DNA of 11,276 bases from an uncultured Burkholderiales bacterium (GTDB lineage Bacteria; Pseudomonadota; Gammaproteobacteria; Burkholderiales; Burkholderiaceae_E): assembly GCA_903831925.1 (NCBI GenBank), contig CAIKZV010000144.1, positions 1-11,276 of the forward strand, written 5' to 3'. The notes under the pieces were generated by a model, which saw only the letters and a list, made by a program, of their open reading frames with translations, did no database searches and was not told the DNA's origin. Within the stretch, counting starts at the first letter, position 1. Each line of letters begins with the position of its first letter. Of the stretch, positions 1 to 6,611 are shown one piece after another. The position numbers and the translations under genes were made by a program.

Positions 1-2006
1 CGATCTCCGGCACAGGCGTCTTGACCAAGCAAGGCGCTGGCACCTTGCTGCTCACCGGCGCCAACACCTACAGTGGTGGCACGATCGTTTCGTCAGGAAT
101 CCTGCAAGGTGATACGACGAGCCTGCAAGGCTCGATCACCAACCACAGCACGGTGGTATTCGATCAATCAGGCACGGGTACCTACTCTGGCGCGATGTCC
201 GGCACAGGCGTCTTGACCAAACAAGGCGCTGGCACCTTGATGCTCACCGGCGCCAACACCTACAGCGGTGGCACGACGATCGCAAGCGGCACGCTATCGG
301 TTGCCGGGGCATCGCCCATGGGCACAGGCGACATTATGGTGAACACCGCCGCAACCCTGATGGGCACCGGCACGATCTCGGGCAACGTGCTGGTCAGTGG
401 TCGCCTCAAACCCGGTAACTCGCCAGGCTATCTTGCGATCAACAAGAACCTCACGCTTGATTCTGGCTCTGTTTATCAGCAGGATATTGCCGGGTCGACA
501 CAAGCCAGCAGCACCTCACCTGCAGGTTCCGCAGGGTATTACGCGTACCTTAAGCTTGATGGTCAACTTCTGATCAACCCGGGCTCGACCTTAGTCCCTA
601 AGCTTCAGAACCTGTTTGACGCGACAGAGGCGGGCTACGGCAGTGCTGCCTACACACCAGGCTTAGGCAATATTTTCAGGATTGCAACCGCCACTGGAGG
701 TATTTCGGGCGCGTTTTCCGGGATCACGCAGCCAACTGGTTTGGCCGCTGGGACGCAATTTCTGCCCTTCTACAACTATGGCGGCAGTAACAGCCTTGAT
801 TTGGCTGTGACGCCATCGTCTTACACGACGACATTGGCTAACACCAGCAGCAACACACAATCGGTGGCCGCAGTACTGGACAAGTTGAGTGCGGCACAAA
901 TGGCTGGTACTGCCACGGGTCAACAAACTGGCTTGATGTACGCCACCGCGACCCAGTCGGCTTCGTCTTTGGCAGGCTTTGCGCAAGGCTTGTCAGGTGA
1001 AATTTACGCCGACACCCTCGCGGTCATCCCTCAATCCAGTCAGCGGGTACAAAGCGCAGTCCTTGCGCGCATCTCGCATTCAGGTATTCCCATCAGTTCC
1101 GGCCAGCCCGGTACCGGTATGTCCAGTACAAGCATCAGCAACAACCCGGCAGTGGGTCCAGCCCGGAATGCTTTTGCAACCACCGTCAACAGCGTCTGGG
1201 GTGCAATGGCCTATCAGTATGGCAACAGGTCGTCTGATTCAAACGCCAGTGGTTATCACAGCAAGCTGTATCAGGCAGTCTTCGGTGCAGATCTGTATAA
1301 CGAGAACGACTTCAAAGCCGGCGCGGGCTTTTCCTTATCGAACACCGGTGTGTCGATGAACTCTGGTACCGGTACAGTGGATCAGGGTTCGATCTTCATC
1401 TACGGCAATCTGCCCGTGATGCAGGCCTACGTTCTGGATGGCATGGCAAGCCTTGGCGTGAGTTCAACCAATGCCACCCGTAACGACGCAAGTTCGGCCA
1501 ATAGCCTGAAAGCCCAGGGCATCAAAGGCAACGACGTCCTGTTGAGTGCCGGCATCAGCAGACCGTTTGATACTGACGATGTCTCCATCAGCCCCTACGC
1601 CCGCGCAACCTGGCAGATGGTGAAGCAGTCATCGTTTGGCGAGGGTGAGTCAAGTGCCGCAGCACTGAGCATCAACCGATATAGCGGCAATGGAACGAGA
1701 GGGCTTATTGGCCTGGCATTAGGATCCAGGAATAAGGATTCGATGGCTGAGCAGTACACCTATCGAGTCAATCTGGCGGTCGGTGCTGATACCAACGCGC
1801 TGATCAACCCCAGTCTCTCGGCAACCCTCGCCAGCTACGGAACGGTTGTTCAGGTCGCAGACGTCGGTCAGACCTTCGTGCAGGCCGATCTCTACGGTAC
1901 GGTGAAGTTTCGAGAAAACGCCTTCGCTTTTGCGGGAATCACGGGTGAGGTCAGAAGCGGCCAGGCTCTGGGCAGTGTGAATGTTGGCGTGAAAGTGCAG
2001 TTCTGA
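1..2006 (+). CDS. Autotransporter, C-terminal part (passenger repeats + beta-barrel); 5' partial
   Basis: The frame is open from position 3, giving about 667 residues; the true start lies outside the window. The N-terminal part carries glycine/threonine-rich autotransporter-associated beta-strand repeats (LTKQGAGTL.LTGANTYSGGT, twice, 64 residues apart), followed by the passenger motif PGNSPGYL near codon 138. A linker with LSGEIYADTLAV comes before the translocator. From about nt 1188 to the stop there are alternating amphipathic strands typical of the autotransporter beta-domain, and the protein ends in aromatic Phe (VKVQF), the usual outer-membrane assembly signal. By family knowledge the barrel sits in the outer membrane and exports or displays the beta-helical passenger at the cell surface. 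The passenger's ligand cannot be told from this end. The gene is followed by the terminator at 2077-2106. Confidence 0.93.
   Translation, partial: ISGTGVLTKQGAGTLLLTGANTYSGGTIVSSGILQGDTTSLQGSITNHSTVVFDQSGTGTYSGAMSGTGVLTKQGAGTLMLTGANTYSGGTTIASGTLSVAGASPMGTGDIMVNTAATLMGTGTISGNVLVSGRLKPGNSPGYLAINKNLTLDSGSVYQQDIAGSTQASSTSPAGSAGYYAYLKLDGQLLINPGSTLVPKLQNLFDATEAGYGSAAYTPGLGNIFRIATATGGISGAFSGITQPTGLAAGTQFLPFYNYGGSNSLDLAVTPSSYTTTLANTSSNTQSVAAVLDKLSAAQMAGTATGQQTGLMYATATQSASSLAGFAQGLSGEIYADTLAVIPQSSQRVQSAVLARISHSGIPISSGQPGTGMSSTSISNNPAVGPARNAFATTVNSVWGAMAYQYGNRSSDSNASGYHSKLYQAVFGADLYNENDFKAGAGFSLSNTGVSMNSGTGTVDQGSIFIYGNLPVMQAYVLDGMASLGVSSTNATRNDASSANSLKAQGIKGNDVLLSAGISRPFDTDDVSISPYARATWQMVKQSSFGEGESSAAALSINRYSGNGTRGLIGLALGSRNKDSMAEQYTYRVNLAVGADTNALINPSLSATLASYGTVVQVADVGQTFVQADLYGTVKFRENAFAFAGITGEVRSGQALGSVNVGVKVQF
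6..276 (+). repeat. Near-identical direct repeat in autotransporter passenger
   Basis: Bases 6-84 recur at 198-276, an offset of 192 bp or exactly 64 codons, with only 3 mismatches by eye over 79 bp. Each copy encodes one passenger repeat unit (SGTGVLTKQGAGTL...TYSGGT). The offset keeps the reading frame, so copies could be gained or lost by recombination without breaking the gene. More copies may lie upstream of the window. Confidence 0.9.
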
Positions 2007-2076
2007 TTTCACGTTGCGAGGCAGGCGCTCAGTTCAGTCGGGCGCTGGCTGGGTTGGATGCAGGATGGATTCAAGC

Positions 2077-2106
2077 AAAAAAGGCCCGCCAGAGCGGGCT
2101 TTTTTT
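2077..2106. terminator. Bidirectional intrinsic terminator between convergent genes
   Basis: A GCCCGC / GCGGGC stem (2084-2089 and 2094-2099) with loop CAGA is flanked by A6 on the left and T7 on the right. It therefore works as a rho-independent terminator on both strands. On the plus strand it ends the autotransporter transcript, 71 bp after its stop. On the minus strand it ends the PEP-CTERM transcript, 15 bp after the stop of the small gene. Confidence 0.9.
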
Positions 2107-2121
2107 GCGCATGAAACTGCG

Positions 2122-2283
2122 TCACTTCTTCTTGTTGCGTTTTGCTGCCCAGGCCACCAGCCCGCCGATGGCGCCGATGGCGATCAACGGCAGGGTGTCA
2201 GGGGCGGGGACATTGATAGGGGGTGCGGCTATCGCCGACATGCTGCTAAAGCCCAGTACTGCCAGAACGATCAGTTTGTTCAT
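2122..2283 (-). CDS. 53-residue minimal PEP-CTERM-like peptide (signal peptide + sorting tail)
   Basis: The protein starts MNKLIVLAVLGFSSMSAIA, a short signal peptide with a likely cleavage after AIA (residue 19). Only about four residues (APPIN) separate this from VPAPDTLPLIAIG, a hydrophobic segment to residue 47, and the basic end KRNKKK. The VPxPxT motif, membrane segment and basic cluster are the three parts of a PEP-CTERM exosortase signal; here the motif lacks the usual Glu. A strong AAGGAG Shine-Dalgarno (2290-2295) lies 6 nt before the ATG, and a TGA stop lies just before the shared terminator. The gene begins 55 bp after the PEP-CTERM gene in the same direction, so it is probably co-transcribed; a weak CCGA/TCGG hairpin with T7 lies between them. 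It could be a tiny anchored peptide, a competing exosortase substrate, or the remnant of a larger PEP-CTERM gene. The coding call rests on the RBS and the coherent signal architecture. Confidence 0.75.
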   Translation of the reverse strand: MNKLIVLAVLGFSSMSAIAAPPINVPAPDTLPLIAIGAIGGLVAWAAKRNKKK

Positions 2284-2338
2284 GCTGCTCTCCTTACGTA
2301 AAAAAACCGAATTGATATTTGTGTCGGCAAAAGACTTG

Positions 2339-3118
2339 TCAGGCTTGTTTGCGACGAGCTGCGCCGATGCCGACTAAGCCGAGGGCGAGCAGGGCGATCG
2401 TGGCTGGGGTGGGAACGGTCACACTCGTCAGTTCCAACCCGGAGACCGGATTGGTTGTGCTCGTAGGGACCTTGGCATAGATCTTCAGCACCTGACCGAA
2501 AGCAGTGACGTCGATTCGCGTGGTGACACGAACCGTATTGATGTTGCTGGTGCTTGATGTGAGATCCGGCAATATCACTTCAGTTTTCGACAGTTCCGAT
2601 CCGGCCACCGCACTCAGAACTGAGATGTAGAGATCCGACGCTCCTGAGTACTGCGCATCCCCCGAATAGAGCGTCAGATCGTAAATGCCGATCTGAAGAT
2701 TGCGCATTTCAAGCGGCACGGCGATCAAGTGGAAATCGCGCATCAGATCCGAGTAGCCGGTCGGATAGGCATATCCCGAGGTGCCGCGATCGCGTGAATC
2801 CGAGGTATAGCCGTTATAGCCCAATGTCGCACCGCCACCATTGGTCAGCGTGATGCTCTGATCGCCGCACGAACAATCGTAGCGATTTCCCACATTCAGG
2901 GCATCCCATCCGGATTGCGTCGGGCTGTTCGATGTCGTTGGCGAACCGGTGAGGTAATTGTTGAAATCAACCTTGATGGATATCGGGCCCGCAGCAGCTG
3001 GCGTTGCGGACAACAGGCCAACAGCGACTGTAGCCAGCAAAGCAAACGCACTGACCGCTTGCTTAGGGCGGGTCATGAAGCTAAGAACTCGAGCGCTGAT
3101 TCTTGAACTGCCTTCCAT
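2339..3118 (-). CDS. PEP-CTERM sorting domain-containing secreted protein
   Basis: This is a 259-residue exported protein. Residues 1-43 form a signal peptide with a longish n-region, a core near AVSAFALLATVAVGLL and cleavage after PAAA. The mature part is a Ser/Thr/Gly-rich beta protein with a CSC motif (RYDCSCGD) and strands such as LQIGIYDLTLYSGDA, which resemble galactose-binding-like or malectin-like beta-sandwiches (weak inference). The C-terminus has VPTPATIALLALGLVGIG followed by ARRK, a PEP-CTERM signal with PTP instead of PEP. By family knowledge, exosortase cleaves such tails and the protein goes to the surface or exopolysaccharide matrix. The start at 3118 has AGGA 6 nt upstream. 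An in-frame ATG at 3169 also has AGGGAG, but would give a 50-residue n-region and a Shine-Dalgarno straddling the predicted transcription start. ATG 3076 has no clear RBS. The small peptide gene follows downstream. Confidence 0.9.
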   Translation of the reverse strand: MEGSSRISARVLSFMTRPKQAVSAFALLATVAVGLLSATPAAAGPISIKVDFNNYLTGSPTTSNSPTQSGWDALNVGNRYDCSCGDQSITLTNGGGATLGYNGYTSDSRDRGTSGYAYPTGYSDLMRDFHLIAVPLEMRNLQIGIYDLTLYSGDAQYSGASDLYISVLSAVAGSELSKTEVILPDLTSSTSNINTVRVTTRIDVTAFGQVLKIYAKVPTSTTNPVSGLELTSVTVPTPATIALLALGLVGIGAARRKQA

Positions 3119-3150
3119 GCTGCTTCCTAAGTGAATGTGGGTTGTTCGTC

Positions 3151-3167
3151 GCACCGGCATCCGGTGC
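3151..3167 (-). promoter_or_regulatory. 5'-UTR hairpin of the PEP-CTERM gene
   Basis: GCACCGG-ATG-CCGGTGC is a perfect 7-bp stem with a 3-nt loop. It lies 32 nt upstream of the chosen start codon and about 11 nt from the predicted 5' end of the sigma-54 transcript. It could protect the mRNA 5' end, and it would also occlude the alternative upstream ATG at 3169. The structure is seen directly; the role is inference. Confidence 0.5.
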
Positions 3168-3187
3168 ATTCATTTCTCCCTTTGATC

Positions 3188-3204
3188 TATCAAGTTCCGT
3201 GCCA
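3188..3204 (-). promoter_or_regulatory. Candidate sigma-54 (-24/-12) promoter for the PEP-CTERM gene
   Basis: The minus strand reads TGGCACG-GAAC-TTGATA. The sigma-54 (RpoN) consensus is TGGCACG-N4-TTGCW, so the -24 half is perfect, the spacing is exact, and the -12 element differs by one base (GA for GC). The transcript would start near 3178, giving a 60-nt leader before the ATG at 3118. No convincing -35/-10 pair was seen for this gene. PEP-CTERM systems often carry an NtrC-like regulator (PrsR) that acts with RpoN, which fits. Confidence 0.6.
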
Positions 3205-3283
3205 CCTGCCCGAGAGTGGCTCCAGTGCTGGAGAGCCGTGATTTTCGGCACAAACGTTTTGCGAACTCTGTCAAGTTTTCCGA

Positions 3284-3299
3284 CGTGACTTAAGTCACG
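3284..3299. promoter_or_regulatory. Perfect 16-bp palindrome, candidate activator site (proximal)
   Basis: CGTGACTTAAGTCACG is its own reverse complement over all 16 bases. Its centre is about 113 bp upstream of the predicted sigma-54 start, a normal distance for an enhancer-binding activator. It shares the arms CGTGAC/GTCACG with the second site at 3403-3418. Confidence 0.55.
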
Positions 3300-3402
3300 C
3301 TTTTGCGCAAGGCTGTCTTGAACCGCCCGAAAATCGTTCGAATGGAGCCTTTCGCTCTGTTTGCGAGTGGGCGCACCACGCAGCGTGTGTAAAGAAATCC
3401 GA

Positions 3403-3418
3403 CATGACATTTGTCACG
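3403..3418. promoter_or_regulatory. Imperfect 16-bp palindrome, candidate activator site (distal)
   Basis: CATGACA-TT-TGTCACG has the same architecture as the site at 3284-3299 (TGAC-N4-GTCA core, 16 bp overall) with one arm mismatch. It lies 119 bp further from the PEP-CTERM promoter, centre to centre, and 129 bp before the divergent kinase start. Two matching sites in one intergenic region argue for a shared dimeric regulator. Confidence 0.5.
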
Positions 3419-3459
3419 GAATTCGTCATGGGCTAAGTCGGTCAGCATCAGACTCTGTC

Positions 3460-3514
3460 GGCGGGATTACCATAAGAAGTTGACGATGAACGGGCACGCC
3501 TGCGTGATCCCGCC
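3460..3514 (+). promoter_or_regulatory. Long inverted repeat in the leader of the kinase gene
   Basis: GGCGGGATTAC (3460-3470) pairs with GTGATCCCGCC (3504-3514) over 11 positions with a single G-U wobble, enclosing 33 nt. It ends 32 nt before the kinase start. It has no T-run after it and is therefore not a terminator. It could be a leader structure controlling the operon, or an operator. No clear -35/-10 pair was found here; TTGACG at 3480-3485 lacks a fitting -10. Confidence 0.4.
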
Positions 3515-3546
3515 CTCGCTGGCCTTCACATGAGGGATAAACAAGG

Positions 3547-4257
3547 ATGACAACAGCATCGAGTCATGAACATCGCGCGCCGCCGATTGCGATTCTGGTC
3601 AACGGACCGAGTTCATCCGGCAAATCCACGCTGTGTCGGGTCTTGCACAATCGGCTGACCGATCTGGCAGACGGCGATCCTGAGGCGGCGTTTGCACGCG
3701 TGGCCTTTGACGATCTGGTCGTGCTGATTTCGGACAAGCTGTTTCCCATCAGCTATGTTGCGCTGCAGGGTTCAGACCTGAGCAGACTGTCGTCTCGCGC
3801 GCCGCATGATGGTCGTGCGGCCTGGGAATATGTCGACGAGAGTCATGCCGAGGGCAAGCACGGTGGCAGCCCGCGGCTTCGCCTCGTGCTCAACCCGCAC
3901 GGCCAGCGCCTGCTCAAGGGCGTGCATCGCAGTTGGGGCGCGCATCTGCAACTTGGCAGCAATCTGATCATCGACCACTTCATTCAGGACGCTGAGTGGT
4001 ACGACGATGTGATCGCGGTGCTGCATCAAAGCCGAGCCCGCATCTTCACCGTTGGGGTTCACTGTTCAGTGGCCGAGCTCGAACGACGTGAAGCGTTTCG
4101 AGGCGATGGAAAGGTTGAGGGAAGACCGCTCGGGCTTGCGCGAAGAAGCGATGAACTGTGCCACACACATCCCTTGGTCTATGACGTGACAGTGCAAACC
4201 GACGTGGAAAACACCGATCAATCGGTCGACCGGATCATTGCTGCACTCAAGGCCTGA
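3547..4257 (+). CDS. Chloramphenicol phosphotransferase-like P-loop kinase
   Basis: This 236-residue protein has a Walker A motif GPSSSGKST at residues 20-28 with the extended form ILVNGPSSSGKST typical of the CPT-like family. An acidic pair follows (FDD, residues 54-56), where the family has its proposed catalytic Asp. Further on are a strand NLIIDHFIQD (139-148) and a lid-like region RREAFRGDGKVEGR. These proteins transfer the ATP gamma-phosphate to a small-molecule hydroxyl, but the natural substrate of most members is unknown, so the name does not imply chloramphenicol resistance here. Start: GAGGG lies 10 nt upstream and AAGG directly abuts the ATG, so the RBS is not ideal. It is the first gene of a probable three-gene operon, with the lactonase starting 17 bp after its stop. 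The protein has no signal peptide and should be cytoplasmic. Confidence 0.85.
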   Translation: MTTASSHEHRAPPIAILVNGPSSSGKSTLCRVLHNRLTDLADGDPEAAFARVAFDDLVVLISDKLFPISYVALQGSDLSRLSSRAPHDGRAAWEYVDESHAEGKHGGSPRLRLVLNPHGQRLLKGVHRSWGAHLQLGSNLIIDHFIQDAEWYDDVIAVLHQSRARIFTVGVHCSVAELERREAFRGDGKVEGRPLGLARRSDELCHTHPLVYDVTVQTDVENTDQSVDRIIAALKA

Positions 4258-4274
4258 GATTGCGGAAAGACACC

Positions 4275-5189
4275 ATGATGAACCTGACTGGACGCCCTGT
4301 GATTCGAATTCTCGCCCGCGAGCTGACCCGCCTGCCGGACGCTTTGCGCAGACCCCAGCCTTCGGAATGGGCTACTGCGAACCGGCCTGGTCATACCGTC
4401 GACAGTTTTCTCGAGGGGCCGTGTTTTGACGCAGCCGGCAACCTGTATGTGGTCGACATCCCGCATGGACGCCTGCTTCGTATCGGTACTGATCTGTCCT
4501 GGACCTGTGTTCACGAAGACGCCGGCTGGCCCAATGGTTTGGCCATGCATGCAGACGGCAGCCTGTGGGTGGCCGACTATCGCTTTGGCATAAGGCGCTT
4601 CGAACCTGCATCAGGACGCATGGAAACTGTCCTGAATCACCGGAACACCGAATCCTTCAAAGGCGTCAACGATCTGGTGTTCGACAGACTTGGTCGGCTG
4701 TACTTCACCGATCAGGGCCAGACCGGACTGCACGATCCCAGTGGTCGCGTCTACCGTCTGGGCACCGACGGGCGCCTGGACATGATGCTGTCAAACGCAC
4801 CGAGCCCGAACGGGCTTGCGGTCAGCGATGACATGCGTGTGCTGTTCGTGGCCATGACGCGCGCCAATCAGGTCTGGCGCGGTCCGATCCAGGCTGACGG
4901 GTCGGTCACGAAAGTGGGCGCACTGCAAACCTTTTTCGGTACCGCTGGCCCCGACGGACTGGCCATCGACCGGCATGGTCGCCTGCTTGTTGCGCATGCC
5001 AGCCTTGGCGGCGTGTTCATTCTCAACGAGCTGGGCGAAGTCACCCATATGCTCTGCAGCCCGTGGCCGCGTGCAGCCGTCACCAATGTGGCCTGCTGGC
5101 CGGGACGCGACTCAGTGGTGATGACAGAGTCTCTGACCGGGACATTGCTCGTTGCTGACCTGCCGGAGCCTGAAATCGCCCAGGCCTGA
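4275..5189 (+). CDS. SMP-30/gluconolactonase/LRE family lactonase
   Basis: A 304-residue six-bladed beta-propeller protein of the SMP-30/gluconolactonase family. Residues matching the family's metal and substrate ligands are visible: E47 in LEGP, N132 in VNDLVFD, N179 in PNGLAVSDD and D227 in GPDGLAID. Blade-like repeats (DGSLWVAD, LGRLYFTD, HGRLLVAH) run through it. Members hydrolyse sugar lactones or related esters using a divalent metal; the substrate cannot be read from sequence. ATG 4275 is chosen because GGAAAG lies 5 nt upstream; ATG 4278 is nearly equivalent, and a TTG at 4260 has no RBS. No signal peptide is seen. It follows the kinase by 17 bp and precedes the dehydrogenase by 46 bp, all on the same strand. 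A short CCAGGC/GCCTGG hairpin (5180-5195) has the stop codon in its loop. Confidence 0.9.
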   Translation: MMNLTGRPVIRILARELTRLPDALRRPQPSEWATANRPGHTVDSFLEGPCFDAAGNLYVVDIPHGRLLRIGTDLSWTCVHEDAGWPNGLAMHADGSLWVADYRFGIRRFEPASGRMETVLNHRNTESFKGVNDLVFDRLGRLYFTDQGQTGLHDPSGRVYRLGTDGRLDMMLSNAPSPNGLAVSDDMRVLFVAMTRANQVWRGPIQADGSVTKVGALQTFFGTAGPDGLAIDRHGRLLVAHASLGGVFILNELGEVTHMLCSPWPRAAVTNVACWPGRDSVVMTESLTGTLLVADLPEPEIAQA

Positions 5190-5235
5190 GCCTGGCTTCA
5201 AGCCGATTAACGCTCGCTCACGACACTCGCCAATC

Positions 5236-6156
5236 ATGGACACAGCGCTCAGCCCCCTTGCACCCAACAGTCGCCGGGTCGGTATCGTCGGCACCGGCAA
5301 TATGGGTGGCGGCATGGCGTCGAACCTGCTCGCCTGTGGTTGGCAGGTGCAGGTTCACGACCTCGACCTCACGAAGCTTGAAACCTTGCGGCATCGTGGT
5401 GCGATCGCCTGCGCAGATGCCGCTGCTGCGGCGGCAGATGTACCGATCACGATCGTGTGTGTGGTCGACGCATCGCAGTGCGACGACGTGCTGTGGGGCG
5501 AGCGTGGCGTGCACGCGCGGCCAGGCGGTTTGGCCGGCCATACCGTGATGCTGTGCCCGACGATTGCGCCCGGGGATGTTGAGCGATTTGCGCAGCGGCT
5601 GTCGCAGACTGGCGCATCGACCATTGACGCGCCGATGTCGGGCGGGCCGCTGCGAGCTGCCGACGGTACGATGAGTCTGATGGTCGCCTGTGCCGATTCG
5701 GTGCGCGCGTCGCACTGCGAACTGATCAGTGCGCTGTCCAATCGCGTCTTTCACCTGGGAGATCGCCCGGGCAACGGCGCAAAGATGAAGCTGGTCAACA
5801 ATCTGCTCGCAGGAATCAATCTGGTGGGTGCCGCCGAGGCACTCGCGATGGCACAGCGCATGGACATGGACCTTGGAACGGTGCTCGATGTGATCGAGCA
5901 GTCCAGCGGCCAGAGCTGGATCGGTTCAGACCGGATGCGCCGTGCGATTGACAACGACTACGCACCGCGTGCCCACGCTACCTTGCTGCGCAAGGACACT
6001 GCGCTCGCGGTGCAGGCTGGGCGAGACGCAGGATTTGAAGGGCCACTGGGTGCTGCCACAAGCGAGGTGTTTGCGCGTGTGATTGAGCAGGGCTGGGCGG
6101 ACCTTGACGATGCGGTGGTCTTTCGTCTGCTCAATGCACTGTCTGCACGCGTCTAA
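5236..6156 (+). CDS. NAD(P)-dependent beta-hydroxyacid dehydrogenase (3-hydroxyisobutyrate dehydrogenase family)
   Basis: A 306-residue protein with an N-terminal Rossmann dinucleotide motif, GIVGTGNMGGGMASNL (G19-T-G21-N-M-G24). The family substrate motif is DAPMSGGP (131-138), and the catalytic motif is GAKMKLVNN with K185 as catalytic lysine and N189 following. A helical C-terminal domain completes it. The length fits the family (about 290-310 residues). It should oxidise a 3-hydroxy acid such as 3-hydroxyisobutyrate, tartronate semialdehyde (as its reductase) or a tetronate/threonate; which one is not decidable. ATG 5236 is chosen because it places the Rossmann fold near the N-terminus. 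No clear Shine-Dalgarno is present, so translation may be coupled to the lactonase or initiate weakly. An in-frame TTG further upstream overlaps the lactonase and is unlikely. Confidence 0.92.
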   Translation: MDTALSPLAPNSRRVGIVGTGNMGGGMASNLLACGWQVQVHDLDLTKLETLRHRGAIACADAAAAAADVPITIVCVVDASQCDDVLWGERGVHARPGGLAGHTVMLCPTIAPGDVERFAQRLSQTGASTIDAPMSGGPLRAADGTMSLMVACADSVRASHCELISALSNRVFHLGDRPGNGAKMKLVNNLLAGINLVGAAEALAMAQRMDMDLGTVLDVIEQSSGQSWIGSDRMRRAIDNDYAPRAHATLLRKDTALAVQAGRDAGFEGPLGAATSEVFARVIEQGWADLDDAVVFRLLNALSARV

Positions 6157-6206
6157 CCGCATTGCTGCGATGTGGTCAGACGAGGCACTGGCGGCCCGTC
6201 CGAACC

Positions 6207-6611
6207 TCAGCCGGGTCGCCGCTCGAATGCAGGCAGATCCGGCGGGATGTGGTGAAAGGCTTGCTTGTCGATGGTGAAGATCGCCGCCTTTGCCTTGAAT
6301 ATTGATGGGTCATCGAAGGTTCCGACCTTCAGGATGATCGCGCCAGGGCGTTTCGGTGAGCGGGTGCCAAGGGCGGTGCCGCAGGTGGGGCAGAACAGCC
6401 GCGTGACCGCATGCTCGATGTCGCTGCGCGCGAAACTGCTGGGCATCCCTTTCGTGAAACGAAAGCCGGCCTCCGGCATCACCATGATCACGTTAGGATT
6501 GCCGCCAGTGATGTACTGGCATTCACGGCAGTGACACTGCAGCGATGCCAGGGGTTCTCCCACGGCCTCGTAGCGGATTGCATGACAGTAACAGCCGCCT
6601 TCAATTTTCAT
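6207..6611 (-). CDS. GFA family protein (glutathione-dependent formaldehyde-activating / CENP-V-type)
   Basis: A 134-residue protein with the zinc-binding cysteine pattern of the GFA/CENP-V fold: C7 and C9 in GGCYCHAIRY, C26, C28 and C31 in LQCHCRECQ, and C74 and C77 in LFCPTCGTALG. The family includes a glutathione-dependent formaldehyde-activating enzyme, but most members have no proven activity, so the role is uncertain. The start at 6611 is set by a very good AGGAGG 5-6 nt upstream; an earlier in-frame ATG at 6638 precedes that RBS and is not used. It is convergent with the dehydrogenase, with a 50-bp gap and no clear terminator, and divergent from the phosphatase across a 129-bp gap. Cytoplasmic. 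Confidence 0.92.
   Translation of the reverse strand: MKIEGGCYCHAIRYEAVGEPLASLQCHCRECQYITGGNPNVIMVMPEAGFRFTKGMPSSFARSDIEHAVTRLFCPTCGTALGTRSPKRPGAIILKVGTFDDPSIFKAKAAIFTIDKQAFHHIPPDLPAFERRPG

Noticed and set aside
2300..2327. Possible terminator between the PEP-CTERM gene and the small peptide gene (minus strand)
   Set aside because: The stem is only CCGA/TCGG with a 13-nt loop, too weak despite the T7 run; at best it is partial attenuation.
2014..2377. Plus-strand open frames of about 95-107 codons between the autotransporter and PEP-CTERM genes
   Set aside because: They run across the terminator and antisense to the small peptide gene, which has the better RBS and a coherent signal architecture.
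3081..3410. 109-codon minus-strand open frame across the divergent control region
   Set aside because: It covers the sigma-54 promoter and one palindrome, overlaps the PEP-CTERM start in another frame, and shows no domain or signal.
3547..4257. Chloramphenicol resistance gene
   Set aside because: The family resemblance is real, but most CPT-like proteins have unknown substrates and the catabolic-looking context does not point to antibiotic resistance.
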